Origin: Agelaius tricolor
Taxonomy: Eukaryota > Chordata > Aves > Passeriformes > Icteridae
Assembly (NCBI GenBank): GCA_023055355.1
Contig: JALJCS010000052.1
Span: forward strand, 1,815,501-1,879,500
DNA: 64,000 nt
Direction: 5' to 3'
Shown here: positions 36,931 to 49,212 of the stretch, in pieces
Numbering within the stretch: the stretch's first letter is position 1
How the letters are laid out: the number at the start of each line of letters is the position of its first letter
Translations under genes and position numbers: made by a program
The notes under the pieces: model-generated
The model's input: only the letters and a program-made list of their open reading frames with translations
Databases searched by the model: none
What the model was told of the DNA's origin: nothing

Positions 36931-38840
36931 ATCTCTCCTGGTCCTTGTCTCAACCCAGGAACCTTTCATTCAATTTTCTCTCCCCATCCAGGTGTGGAGG
37001 GCAGTGAGAGAGCGGCTGTGGTGGGTGCGGGGCATCCGGGCACTGTCCATCCATGGCAAGGCAGGGAGGAGGAGGAGGGTCCAGGCCAGGTTGTGGGGCA
37101 GATTGGTGTGGGATTGGCAGTAGTTCTGGGGCTCTCCCAGACCCTTGGGGACAGGGACAAAGTGATCAATTGCTGCATTTCCAGACTGGTTCCCTCTCAG
37201 CTGCCCCTGCAGGGGCGGTTTCCAGCCAGCCCTGCTCTGAAAACCATCAAAGGCCCTCGCAGAGCCACTGCTTGGGCTCTCTTTGGGTTCTGTGCTTCTT
37301 GCAGGGCTGAACAAACCCCAGGCAGGGCCTTTTTCCACCCACAGAATTCTCACCTCTGCAGCAGCTCTAAAGCTGCCAGAATCAAAGCCAAGAGGGCGGA
37401 GGGGACCCTCAGGTGCTGGCTGCCACCTGGGGCTGGGCAGAGCAGGGCTGGGCAATGGCCATCCCTGTGCAGTGGGGCTGGGCCATGGTTGGGCCCCACC
37501 CTTGGGTGGCCACTGGCTTCAAGGAGCAGGAGTCTGGGAGCTCCTTCCTGCCTGGGGCTCCATTCCCCAGCTGCTCTTGCTGGCTCAGATTCAGCAGGGG
37601 ACGAGCAAGAAAGGAGAAGTCTGGACCCCTCTGGAGCTGTCATCCCCCAGGACAGGAGCCCCTTGCCCAGCATGTGTCCCCTGGGACAGGATCCCCCCAG
37701 GACAGGAGCCCCCTGGATGTGCCCCCCAGGACAGAACCTGCCCCCCCTCTCCCCCCCGTGTGACACTCAGCACAAACGGCCTCTTCCTTTTTCTGCAGCA
37801 GAGAGAAAGTGAAAGTGTTGGGGAGGGCACAGTTGGACACCCCCATCCCCCACAGCCTCCCCAGCCCTCCCTGCAGACCCCTCACCCCTGCTTCCCCCAC
37901 CCTGGGCTTTCCCAGCCCATTCCCTGCTCAGGTACCCACCAGGATCATCAGGGCACAAACTGGGGACTTGTGAAATTGAGGGGTAAAATGATGGAAATGG
38001 AAATAAAGAGAGGGAAAAGTCCCTGGGGGCTGGGGGGACACAGACCCAGAGCACCTCAGAGTCTGTCTGGAGTGACCCCCGGGCTGCCAGCACCTTGTGG
38101 GGGCAGGACTGGGCCCTGGGTCACCCCAAAATCTGAGGCACCCAGGGAAGGAGCTGTGAACCACAGGCTCACCAAGCCACTGCCCATCCCCGTGACCTCC
38201 ATTCACCTGGAAATCAAATCATGGGACCCCCATTTCTTGTGTCCCTCCCCTCTGCAACCCCCATCCCAGTACTGACATTCCCCTGGATCTCCATGGCTCA
38301 GCACCCTACTCCCAAGGAACCCTCTCCAGTTCATTCCATCCCCTGAAATCCTCCTTTCCCCAGGACCTTGATTCTTCCAGGATCTCCATTCCCACGGGAT
38401 CCACTATTCCCCCAGCATCCCCATCCCATGACCCAAAATCCCTGGAGCCCAAGTTCCCCTGGGACTCCCATCCCTGAGTCCCCCCAGTTCTGGGAACCCC
38501 CATTCCCATGGCACCCCCATTCCCAGTAACTCCCCCAGTTCAGGACCGCCATTCCCTGGCACCCCATCCCTGGCTCCCCAAACCCCTGAGCTCCCCACTC
38601 CTGGGAACCCCATGTCCCACCTTGTCCACCAAGCCTTGTCCCCAGACTGTTTGCACCCTTCCCACAGCTGTCCCCATGGCCACATTCCCATGATCCTGTG
38701 CTTGTGGCCACCCAGCCCCCACCAGAGGCCACCAACACATGAGGACAAGACCTGACCTCACTTGCTTCCCCTTTGGCCAAAGAGCCACCACCGGGGGGAC
38801 AGGGACAGCCACCCCCAGCGGCGAGTGACAGCCAGTGCAC
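36931..38840 (+). other. Upstream region of U7
   Basis: Shared unit upstream region without a CTCF module. It enters the shared sequence at about 37150 and ends in the 5' UTR before ATG 38841. Confidence 0.5.
37805..37815 (+). promoter_or_regulatory. ISRE/IRF-like element upstream of U7
   Basis: GAAAGTGAAAG, 1036 bp before ATG 38841, in the same sequence context as in U3, U5 and U9. Confidence 0.4.
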
Positions 38841-41800
38841 ATGGCTGGGGACACCGGGATGACCGGGAAGGTGGCGCTGCTCCTGTGGGGTGAGTGCCCC
38901 AGGCACGGGCCAGACACCCCAGGGATAGGGAGGGGAGGGGGCACAGGGGGGCTGTGGTGTCCTCTGAGGTCCCCAAGGCCATCAGAAACAGTGCATGAGG
39001 TCACCGGAGCCATGGGTGGCTGGGGGGGCAGGGGAAGGGGGACAGGAATGTGGGGACAATAACAGGGGGTCAGGGATTCGGGGAGGCAACATGGGGCAGG
39101 TGGGGGTGACCTGTGCCAGCACGGGGTGGCTGTGACATCCCCAGTTCAGGGGTGCCCACAGTGTCCCCATGTCCTGCCTGAGCAAGGGGTGGCCGCAGTG
39201 TCCCTGTCCCCAAGGGGTCCATGTCACACAAGGACACTTTGGGCACATCCCCCACACCCCCTATCCCTGTGCCTCTGTCCCCATGGTTCCACCCCCACCC
39301 AGCCCTGTCCCTTCTCCCTTCCAGCCCAGACCCTCGGCCTCGCTGGTGAGTCCTTGGGGGATGCCATGGCCCCACCCCACTGTCCCCAGCCCCACGCTGG
39401 CCCTGGCAGGCTGGTGTCCCCTGTCACCCACAGGTGCCCAGACCACCCAGCTCCTCGTGGTGCCCCCCTGGAGACCAGCATTGCTGTGGGAACGGGTGAC
39501 ACTGATCTGTCAGGGCTCGGGGACCGCCGGTGCCACCACCTGGTACAAGGACGGGCAGTGCTGGTGGCAGCAGGGACGTGACCGCCTCATTGTCACTGAA
39601 GGTGGCACCTACACGTGTGACAGACCTGGCACCGGGCACAGCCCTACGGTGACAGTCTTACATGGTGAGGGGGGTTTGGATGTCCCCAGCCTGGCACCCA
39701 CAGGGACCCCGACGGTTCTGGTTGGGCTCCGCTCCATGGGTCACCTCCTGGTGTGACCAGAGCCCATCCCCTCCTCTGGGGACAACCCAGACCATCCCTG
39801 TGCAAGGAGACTTCTCTCTCACAATGGGTGGCTCCTGGTGCCTCCTGGTGCATTCATGACCCTCCTGATGGCCCTGGTGTGACAGGACCCCTCTGTCCCC
39901 CAGACTGGCTGGTGCTGCAGGTGCCAGCACGGGCGCTGCTGGAGGGGGACACGGTGACACTGTGCTGCCGGAGCTGACAGAACAAACCACTCACAGATGT
40001 GTACTTCTACCATGATGGGAAGAAACTGCAGGGGCTCCATGATGGGACTGAGCTCTCTCTGTCCCCTCTGCAGCTGCACCACAGTGGCCGCTACCACTGC
40101 ACGGGCCGGGTGGTGTCACAGAGGAGAGATTCAGAGACAGTGACAGTGACAGTGCACAGTGAGTGCAAGGATGGGGACAGGGAAGCCCAACATCCTCTGA
40201 GGGTTTCCCCACCACTGCCTGAATCCTTCATCCCTCCCTTTACTCCTCCCTGGGTCACCCCAAATTTCCCAAGTCCCTCTTGGTTTCCCCCATGACTGCC
40301 CAGTTCCCCCTGCACATCCCTCATCCCTCTCTTTGTCCTCCCCAGCCCTCCCTGGATTCCCCACCCCTTCCAAGGTCCCTGCTCCACCCTCTGGTCTCTG
40401 TGCCTTCCCTGGGTCCTCCCGCCCATCTCTGAACCCCAAATCATTCCCTGAGGCTCCTCAGTCTCTCATCTGGTTCCCCATCCCTGCCTGGGTCTCTCCC
40501 CCTTTCCACAGGGTCTTGCCATTGTCCCCAGGTCCCAACGTGCCTCCCAGGGTCCCCTTCTGCTCACTGGGATCCTCTCTGCTCCCCTCCAATCCCCTTC
40601 TTTCCCCTCCATGTCCTCCACCCCTCCGGGGTCCCCAGTCCCTCACTGTCCCCCTGCAGGGGTCCTGCTCTCGGGGGTGTCCCTGTCAGCAATGCCCCCC
40701 AGGGGACAGGTGGCACTCGGGGACAGCCTGGTGCTGAGCTGCACGGTGGCCACGGGGACAGGTGCCCTGTCCTTATCCTGGCACCGGGAGGGCTCGGGGG
40801 CACTGCTGGGCTCCAGCCCCCTGCCTGGAGCTGCACCACATTGGGGACAATGACAGCGGCCAGTACCGGTGCTGGGTCAGCGACGGGGACAGCATGGCCG
40901 AGAGTGACCCCATGAACGTCACCGTCCTTGGTGAGCGGGACCCTCGGGCTGGGGATCACCACACCCATGGCACCCTCATCCCACCTTTCTTTGTGCCAGC
41001 CCATTCTCTGTCCCCACAGTGCCCGTGGCCAATGCCACCATCACCCCTGGTCCCCTGGCACACCAGGTGCATGCAGGTGACAACGTGACCCTGCACTGCT
41101 CGGTGCAGGTGGGCTCAGCCCCTGTCACCTTCACCTGGCTGCACAACAGGCAGGAGGTGGCCCAGGGTCCCCTCCTGGAGCTCAGAGACATCGATGTGGG
41201 ACATTCGGGCACCTACCAGTGTGTGGCCACCAACCAGCTGGGACAGGACAGGCACCGCGTGTTCCAGGCACTTAGCCCAGAGGTGGCCCTGGAGGTGACA
41301 CCTGGCTCACCCTGGGTCACAGGTGGGGTCCCACAGGGTCACCAGGGAGTGCAGGACCCCTGGGGGGATGGGTGACCCTGATGTGTCCCCCTCTGTTTCT
41401 TGCAGTGGCTGCAGGGGTCAGTGGGGCCCTTTTGTTCCTGCTCCTGCTCGTGGGTGTCATTGTGGCCTGGCACCGCTGGCACTGTGTGGGTGGGTGACAA
41501 TGGGGGGACGGGGGTCATGGAGAGAGTTGGGAAGGGCCCCACAGAAGGGGGGCCATAGGGCAGCACCCACAGCCCCTGACTTGGGAGGGGCTGAGCCCCC
41601 AGTGTCCATGGCTCCGAGCCCTGGGAGCTGTTGGAGGGTCCTGCAGGGATGTTGGGGGTTCTATCAGGGGTTCCCCTCTCTGCCAGGCTCAGGGTTCTGG
41701 GGGCTCAGGCTGCTGGTGCAAGTGGGGGCGCATCAGGGATACTGGGGGGCCTGGGGAGGATTGTGTGTCTGGTGGTGGTTCAGCATTCCCAAGGGTGGAT

Positions 41801-42073
41801 GGGGGCCCCTGGGTCTCCAAGTCACCCCCCCAGTTTTCCTTTGCAGATACCAGGAAGCACCAGGAAAGGTGGGTGCAGGCTCCAGCCATGATACACCTTT
41901 TACCCAAACCCCCAGCACCTCCCATCCCCTTCCACACACCCCCTTATTCCCACAGGGCTCCCCAAGACCCCCTGGCACCCTCAGTGGAGGATCCTCAGGC
42001 GACATACATGGAGCTGCAAAGGCAACCGTGGGAGCCCAGTGACATCTATGACAATCTACACCAAAAGTTGTGA
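38841..42073 (+). pseudogene. FCRL unit U7, with unique fused ITIM-like tail exon
   Basis: Exons: signal 38841-38889, mini-exon 39325-39345, D1 39434-39664, D2 39904-40158, D4 40660-40930, D5 41020-41322, TM 41406-41489, tail 41847-41868 and a single last exon 41956-42073. D3 is absent, as in U1. D2 carries TGA (39975-39977) where U2 has a Trp codon. D4 has a 1-nt insertion that leads to a stop at about 40851. D1, D5, TM and tail are open; skipping D2 and D4 would keep frame. The last exon joins what are two exons elsewhere and drops VLYTHV, but keeps two tyrosines as ATYMEL and DIYDNL and ends HQKL. Probably a pseudogene, though a short D1-D5 receptor by exon skipping remains possible. Confidence 0.7.
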
Positions 42074-42875
42074 TGCTCTGGGAAGTGGGAGGCACTGGGT
42101 GACACTGGGGGTGCTCCCTCCATGGCTCCTGTGGTTGCCCATCCTTCCAAGGGAGGTGGTCATGGGTCAGGGGGAGGCTACACAGGGCACCCTGTGCTCC
42201 CCATTCCCCCTCCCACTACCCCTGTCCCATCCCACTGTAAAAGGGGGATTTGGGGAGGATTCTTGCTGAAAGGTTTCTCGGATGAAAATGAAGCACAAAC
42301 ACGGAAATATTATATCTGAGAACTGTTTATTGATAAAGGAGGGTAAGGGTTCTTACCAAAGGGGCAGAGAAGGGAGCAGAAAGGGAAAAGGACAGAAAGA
42401 GAAACAGAAGACAGGGACAGCGTTAGCACAAGAAGCCCGGGCGCTCTGTGGGCATCAGCTCGGCAGATGGAGTGTGTGTGCTGCAAGCCAGGGCGAGCCC
42501 ACATGGCTTTTGTGAGTGGCTGGGCGTGATTTCCAAGGACGGCACCTGCGTGTCTCTGGCATTGCGAGCGATGGCTGCAGGGGCTGCTGTGGGCTGGCTG
42601 CGGGCTGGTGCTGGGCACTGGTGGCTCTGGGCTGGATGCTGCAGGCTGGGGCTGCCCTGGGCAGGTGCAGCAGGCTCGGGGCTGTGGGCAGCGTGGGAAA
42701 CGCGGCAGAGGCGGCGGGTGGGTGCAGGCAGCATCCGCTCCATCGGGGAAGCAATGAAGGAACGTCCAGGAGGAGCAGGAATGAGCTGCCTCGGGGAAGC
42801 AGCGAAGCAGGGAAGAACGGGTGCGGACAGGGAAGAAGGACCACCAGGAGGAAAAGGTGAGGAGGGGGAGTATCG
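42074..42875 (+). other. 3' flank of U7, no recognised gene
   Basis: The first 200 bases or so resemble the U1 3' flank. From about 42300 the sequence is unlike other units. An open frame of 147 codons (42448-42891) and a longer one on - (42912-42310) overlap each other and match no family I know. Confidence 0.45.
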
Positions 42876-43544
42876 TGATATTTTTGCCTGACAACTGGGA
42901 GGAGTGATGCATCTGACTCCATCTTATCAGAAGGCTAATTGTTTACTTTATTATACTCTATTATTCTATGCCATATTACATTACATCTAAACTGAATCTG
43001 CCAAGCACTCAACTGCCCTCCACTGCACACAATCTCATGACTGTCAGCCAACAGTCCCCACACACACACACCTGGATTCAATTGGTCAGTGAATCAAAAC
43101 ACTCACACCAGAATCCAATTACCAATTCCCTTCAGGTAAACAATCTTCCACAATGCATTCCACTTGTGAAAATCACAGGAGCAGTAACTGAGATAAGAAC
43201 TCTTTGGATCATTCTTTGCTTCTCTCACTGCTTCTCCCACGTTCAGAGAATGTCAATCCCACAGGGGAGGAGGGCCAAGCTGACCCTCTGAGCAAGCCCC
43301 TGATCCCTCCAAGAAACCCAAAGCAAAAGGCTCCTGTTGTGTCACAGTTTGCTGCTTTGATTTGCAAAGGCTCCTCCCACAGCCCGATTTCCTGGGCATT
43401 TTTTCACAGACATTTTTCCCGGGCATCTGTCCCACCAGCCAGTGTGGGTCACTCACAGCCAGATCACTGAAGCTTTCTCTCCCCTGATTCTCTTTTGTGT
43501 GATGCCTTGCCAGGGACAGGGTTCCCAGCACATGGACAACCACA
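42876..43544 (-). mobile_element. Retroviral LTR-4, minus strand (approximate ends)
   Basis: On - it begins TGTGGTTGTCC and runs to near 42889 or 42876. The AATAAA hexamer (42953-42948) is followed by a short AT-rich then conserved-looking end, as in avian retroviral LTRs. I found no clean target-site duplication, so the ends are estimates. Confidence 0.6.
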
Positions 43545-44085
43545 GAGTAATTATTCAGTCATGTGTAGCATATGTTAAGACATAAATCAAATTCAGATTT
43601 GTTCCTCTTAACCCCAGTGTGCTTAGTGGCTCTGCAATCCCCCTCCCAGTGCTCCCACTAAGGTGGCTTACTGGTGGCCGTCCCAGTTCCAAAGGGGTGC
43701 AGGACCTGGTTCCCTGCTCCTGGGATAAAAATGCAACTATTTTGTTAAACAGGCAGAAATGGTGTTTCTTTGTTCTGCTCTGTCAAGGAAGCTGAACAAG
43801 GTGGGAACCTCCATTGGAATGGAAAATACAACCCCCATCACTCTGAATTATTGTAACATTGAAATTACGGGGCTTTTAGGCAAAGATGTGAGAACAGGAA
43901 TAAGAGTTCTTTACTGGTATGTACTGTGAGAAACAAGTTAATGGAAGTTGACTTTTGCTGGATATTATATGAATTGATATTACATTATTGATGATATTGT
44001 TGATTAAATATTGTGATGTTTTTAGTCTTGGGACAGTGATGTGTATTGTGGAGTGGCTGATGTTGTTGGGGTGTCCATTTAAGAC
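43545..44085. other. Junction region where unit orientation changes from + to -
   Basis: 43740-43930 matches the + strand 3' flank of units (compare 3950-3980 and 4800-4870). 43930-44085 is AT-rich unique sequence. From 44086 the shared upstream region begins on the - strand. It is therefore a rearrangement joint. No gene seen. Confidence 0.55.
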
Positions 44086-44702
44086 TCGGGCCCAGCCGGG
44101 GCCCAGCCATGGCCCAGCCCCACTGCACAGGGATGGCCATTGCCCAGCCCTGCTCTGCCCAGCCCCAGGTGGCAGCCAGCACCTGAGGATCCCCCCTGTC
44201 CCCTTGGCTTTGATTCTGGCAGCTTTAGAGCTGCTGCAGAGGTGAGAATTCTGTGGGTGGAAAAAGGCCCTGCCTGTGGTTTGCTCAGCCCTGCAAGAAG
44301 CACAAACCCCAAAGGGGGCCCAAGCAGTGGCTCTGTGAGGACCTTTGATGGTTTTCAGAGCAGGGCTGGCTGGAAACTGCCCCTGCAGGGGTAGCTGAGA
44401 GGGAACCAGTCCAGAAATGCAGCAATTGATCATTTTGTCCCTCTTGGCAAGGGACTGAGGGAGCCCCAGAACTACTGCAAAGACAACAACTCTCTGCTTA
44501 ACAAGCTGAAGTGGGCCTTCATTCTTAAACAAAACCTGCGGCCTTCTGAAACCTGATGGAAAGAATGTTTGGCCGCAGGCTGTGGTCATCAGATAAGAGA
44601 GAAAAGTGTGGAAATATCGAGCAGGAGCTCTGGCCATTGTGGGGAGTGACCCTGTCTGGATTCCAGGTGTCCCCAAAGCTGCTCCATCCCTGCCCTCCTC
44701 AC
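44086..44702 (-). other. Minus-strand upstream fragment without a gene
   Basis: Reverse complement of the shared upstream region, cut off at about 44086 before reaching a signal exon. The gene it once served is not present. Confidence 0.5.
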
Positions 44703-45122
44703 CTGAGTGAAAGGCTGGGGGTTTGCAGGAATTGTGGTTTAAAGCCACCAGAGGTGCTGCTGTGGACCCGAGACCTGCCTGGGGTCAGGCTCTGCCTTCC
44801 TTCCATTCGGGATCATGGAGAGCAGTCGTGGGTGTTGTGCAGGGCGTGTGCCTGGCCCCAGGACACTGCTACGCTGCCAGTGGGCACTGGGTTCCAACCT
44901 GCTGCCTTGGCGGCTTCTGCCCGCTGCCGGTGGTGGTGCCGGGACCGATTGGTGGCCGTGAGTTTGCAAAAGGAGCGATTTGCCCTCCTGCCTCCCGGCC
45001 GAGGCCGCCATGGCCCCTGAGGGGATGGAGCTGGAGCGGGGCGCCCCCTGCTGGCCGGGAGTGCTCCCTTCAGCGCCCCCTGCTGGCCGCGGTTATAACT
45101 GCCACAAAAACCAACAGCGCTG
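44703..45122 (-). promoter_or_regulatory. Inter-unit module E: tandem CTCF-like pair, reversed
   Basis: On - the motifs lie at 45086-45073 and 45054-45041, both with the intact CCAGCAGGGGGCGC core and 32-bp spacing. ATGGCGGC begins at 45011 (90 codons open), and the donor CAG|GTGAGG is at 44703/44702. It lies about 0.83 kb beyond the U8 stop. Confidence 0.6.
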
Positions 45123-45916
45123 AGCGGGAGGGAAAGTTCTGGGTTTCTGTTGTTTGTTCTCTTCTGCTTTATAAATTTCCTACTACAGAGCTATTATTCC
45201 TTTTCCCACATTTTGGCCTGCAAGCCTCATCATTTTTCAAATTTAAAAAATTTTAGACATGGGTCTTCTTTCCATTCCGAGAAAATTCCCTCTTTCCTTG
45301 ACAGAGATTTCTCATTTAAATGAAAGCCTTGACCCACCCCTGCCAAACACAGCTGTTCCAAAATGTCTCCGTTCATCAAATTTTCCTGTCTCTGACAACC
45401 CGCCCTGTACCATGGCTTGATCCCGACTACCCTGGCAATAGGGGAGACTCCAGAACGCCCCTTGGGCCTTTGTGAGATCATCGTGAGGGGAACACAGCAG
45501 AGGAGAGGTTAGGGACCGGGAACAAGAGAATCCAGAGCCTCCTGAAGGCCGCTTTGGCCACCAGAGCAAGCAAGGTCCAGGGCCCTACCAGTTCCTCTGG
45601 TGGAGAAACGTGCTGAGGGAAACATCTGGGGTTTGTTCCTCGGTGTGGCTTTCCCTGGAAATTGTTCCTTCTGTGATCCTTTGGACTCTGAACCTTGTTG
45701 CTGTTGCTCTTGGTTTTATTCTCTCTCATTGCTGTTTCAGGAAATTGTTCATCTTTTAGCTCTTTTGGGATCTTTGTCCCCCCATGGGGAGGGATTAGGA
45801 CAGTTTTTAGTGGCAACACAGACACGAGTGGGTGTCCATTGGTGGGGACCCCCAGTGCCCCCAATTCACCCCCAGTGTCACAGCACATTCCCATAGATGT
45901 CACCGGGTTCCCGCGG
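45123..45916 (-). other. 3' flank of U8
   Basis: Standard unit 3' flank on -. It includes the old third tail motif (IYGNVL) and old stop, which are now beyond the new U8 stop, and a polyadenylation hexamer at 45720-45715. Confidence 0.5.
45715..45720 (-). terminator. Candidate polyadenylation signal of U8
   Basis: AATAAA on -, 197 bases after the U8 stop. The homologous place in U9 also has AATAAA; U1, U2, U3 and U5 have altered hexamers. Confidence 0.4.
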
Positions 45917-48243
45917 TCACCCCTGGGGTCCCTGCAGCTCCGTGTAGGTCACCTGGGCATCCTGGAGGGTGGTGGCACGGGGGGACGCTGCGAGAGACAC
46001 GGGCTGTGGGATCTGGGTGGGGTGACACTGGTGGGTGACGTGTCCCTCTGCGTGTGTCCCCCCCGTACTCACCCCCTGCCCTCTTGGTGACCACGACGTG
46101 GGTGTACAGCACCTCCCCCTCCTCTGGGGGAGCCGGGGGATCCAGGGGGGCCCTGAGGGAATAAAAGGGATGTGGGGGAGGGAATGGGAGGTCTTGGGGG
46201 TTGTGGTAAAAGGGGAGAGTGTGGTTTGAGCCCCCCACTCACCGTTCTTGCTGCTTCCTGGCAGCTTCAAAGCAAAGAGGGGAGGGGTGACTGTGGGGGT
46301 TCCCAGGGCTCTGACCCCTCTCAGGATTGCTGAACCCCCACAGGACCCTCAATTTTCCTCAGGACCCCCAAACATCTCTGGAGCTCCCAGAATCCATGAA
46401 CCTCCCCAGTGCCCCCTACCAACTCAGCCTCAATATCCAAAGCCTAGCAGGGATAGAGAGCCCCCCAATTACCCCCAGGGCCCCTGAAAGAACCCCCAAC
46501 ATCCCCGCAGGACCCTCCAGCACCTCCCCAAACCCCATCAGTACCCCCAGCAAAGGTCACAAATATGGGGCTGTGCGTGCTGCCCTATTGCTCCCCAACT
46601 TTGGGGGTCTCTACAGCTCCCTGGGACCCCTGTCCCCCCATTGTCACCCACCCAGGTGGTGCCACGGGTGCCAGGCTACAATGACACCCACGAGCAGGAC
46701 TAGGAACAAAAGGGCCCCACCGACCCTTGTGGCCACTGCAAGTAACAGAGGGGGACACATCAGGGTTACCCTGAACCCTGAGTGTCCTGCACTCCCTGAT
46801 GACCCCGTGTGGCCCCACCTTTGTTGCAGTGTCACAGCCACGACCAGCTCAGGGCTGGGTGCCTGGAACACGCAGTGCAGGTCCAGCTGGTTGGTGGCCA
46901 GACACCAGTAGGTGCCCAAATGTCCCACATTGATGTCCCTGAGCTCCAGGAGGGGACCCCGGGCCACCTCCTGGCCATTGTGCAACCAGGTGAATGTGAG
47001 AGGGGCTGAGCCCACCTGCACCGAGCAGCGCAGGGTCACCGTGTCCCCCTCCAGCAGCGCCTGCGCAGGCACCTGGAGCACCAGCCCGTCTGGGGGACAG
47101 AGGGATCCTGTCACATCCCATGGCACCAAGACCTCCCCACTGGGTCACACCCAGTGCACCAGGGGTTCCCAATGCCAACACTGGGATCCCCCCGGTCTGG
47201 GATGCTCTGGAATGTCCCCAGAGCAGGGGATGGGCTCTGGTCACACAGGAGGTGACCCATGGAGCAGAGCACACCCAGAGCCCTTGGGGTCCGTGTGGGT
47301 GCCAGGCTGGGGACACCCAAACCTCCCTAACCATATAAGACAGTCACAGGGGGGCTGAACCTGGTGCCGGGTCTGTCACACTCACAGGTGCCACTCTCGG
47401 TGAAAGTGAAATGGTCAGGTCCCTGATGCCCCCATCGCTTCCTGTCCTTGTACCAGGTCGTGGCACCAGCGGTCCCCAAACCCTGGCAGGTCAGTGTCAC
47501 CTGGTCCCACAGCATCACAGGTCTCCAAGGCGGCTCCACGAGGAGCTGGGTGGTCTGGGCACCTGTGGGTGACAGGGGACACCAGCCTGTCAGGGCCAGT
47601 GTGGGGCTGGGGACAGTGGGGTGGGGCCATGGCATCCCCTGAGGACTCACCAGCGAGGCCAAGGGTCTGGGCTGGAAGGGAGAAGGGACAGGGCTGGTTG
47701 GGGGTGGCATTGCAGGGACAGAGGCTCATGGGTCACGGGGTGTGGGGGCTGTCCCCAAAGTGTCCCCATGGGGACAGCCGTTCTTGTGAGAAAGTGTGTG
47801 GGGGTGGCCCCCAAAAGATTTGGCAAAGCAGGGGGAGATTTCTGTGTCACAGCCACCTGTGCACCACATCTGTGTGGCACAGATACCTTGGGAACAGGAA
47901 CGTGTCCCCTTCTGTCCCTGCATCCCAGTTCCCTTGTCCCCAACCCTATCCCCACAGCTACCGGAGCCCAAAGGTGCCAGTCCCCACATTCCTGTCCCCA
48001 CATCCCCATCCCCAAATTCTGGCCCCCTGTTCTTGTCCCCAAAGTCACCCTACATCCCCAGTCCAACCAATGTCCACTGTGGGTAACACGGACTGGCACT
48101 GCTGGCACTTGGGACCTCATGGGACCCCGCAGCCCCCCTTTGCTCCCTCCCCTCCTCATCCCCAGGCTTTCAGGCCCATGCCCAGGGCACTCACCCCAAA
48201 GGAACAGCATCACCATCCCAGCCATCCCGGTGTTGCCAGCCAT
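45917..48243 (-). CDS. FCRL unit U8, compact receptor with chimeric D2/D5 domain
   Basis: Exons on -: signal 48243-48195, mini-exon 47671-47651, D1 47562-47332, chimeric Ig 47089-46819, TM 46735-46652, tail 46264-46243, 46152-46073 and 45987-45917. The Ig exon starts as D2 (DGLVLQVP, GDTVTLRC) and switches just after its first Ig cysteine to D5 (SVQVGSAP, TFTWLHN). D3 and D4 are absent. An 11-nt deletion near the exon end means normal splicing shifts frame, but the following 83-nt intron is open. Keeping it restores frame into the TM exon and gives about 303 residues: signal, D1, chimera, linker, TM, ITIM tail. The tail has VLYTHV and, almost uniquely here, VTYTEL with its tyrosine; a CGA to TGA change then ends it before IYGNV. 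LTR-2 lies 10 bp upstream of the ATG. Confidence 0.6.
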
Positions 48244-48252
48244 GTGGACTGG

Positions 48253-49212
48253 TGTGAGAGTCTGTCTGAAATATCCCTCATCTGCCTCATGATCATCATT
48301 AGGGGAACACTGAAGAAAAGACCCCCCTGTCTAGCCCTGTAGGAGAAAGTCATATGCCAGCCAGGCCCCGACAGCTGAGAGCATTGTCAAAGTTTTGTTT
48401 TCACAGGTGTATTTACTATATGCTACACTGAGCTCAACAAGAAGAAAGAAGGACATTCTGACCTTTTGCAACAATAGCTGTGGGATTTTTCTCTTGGCCT
48501 GGCTGAACTTCTCCTGAGTTCTGGCTGGTCCTCCTAAGAAGACCCCTCTGGCTCGTTTGCAATCACCGTAACAGACAAACTGAAATGTAAGAAGCCTCTT
48601 CAGCAGAGAAAAACCCAGACATGAAACCCCTATGTGAGAAGGCCCCCCTCTCATACTTTCCAAGGCCTGGGACTGAAACCCCCAACCCCGGGGAGGAGTG
48701 TGGGGGGAGGCAAGCTGACCAAAACAAGATGGATGTTGCAGGTGGGAGCATTGGACCATGAAGACAATGGCTCTCACCCACTACAGAGAATATGGACTGT
48801 GTGTACCCTTTCCAAATACCATTCTTTTCCCCGAGGATAGAATAGACTACCTTTGATTCGGTTTCAAGATCTATTCCCCTCCCCCCATCAAAAAAGGGTA
48901 TTATTAGAGTGCAGATGGACTGCACCCCTGAGATTTCCCTGGACGTGACCTGGTGAACTCCATCGGCTGGACACCAAAGGACACCACAGTACTATGTTTG
49001 GTAGCTACATACCTTTTTCTTTTTCGTCCCTCTTTTCCCTTTTATTTTCCCCTTTCCCCCAATTCCTCCCGAAGTAATTTTCACTGTGGTTATTTCAATA
49101 AAGGTGATTTGTTTTGATTATCACTGCAAACCCCCTTCGACCGTGTTGGTTCTTCTTGCACTCTGAGATCACAAACCATCACGAAACCCATCCATGAGGA
49201 CGGCTTGTGACA
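48253..49212 (+). mobile_element. Solo LTR-2 with 5-bp target-site duplication
   Basis: Starts TGTGAGAG and ends TTGTGACA, with AATAAA at 49097-49102. It is flanked by the direct repeat ACTGG (48248-48252 and 49213-49217). Uninterrupted copies of the unit have a single ACTGG here. It lies in the 5' UTR of U8, 10 bp upstream of the start codon, and points opposite to the gene. Same family as LTR-1; no internal genes. Confidence 0.85.

Noticed and set aside
42310..42912. Overlapping long open frames on both strands after U7
   Set aside because: Low-complexity, proline- and serine-rich in one direction, matching nothing known, with no splice or start context; probably chance in GC-rich DNA.
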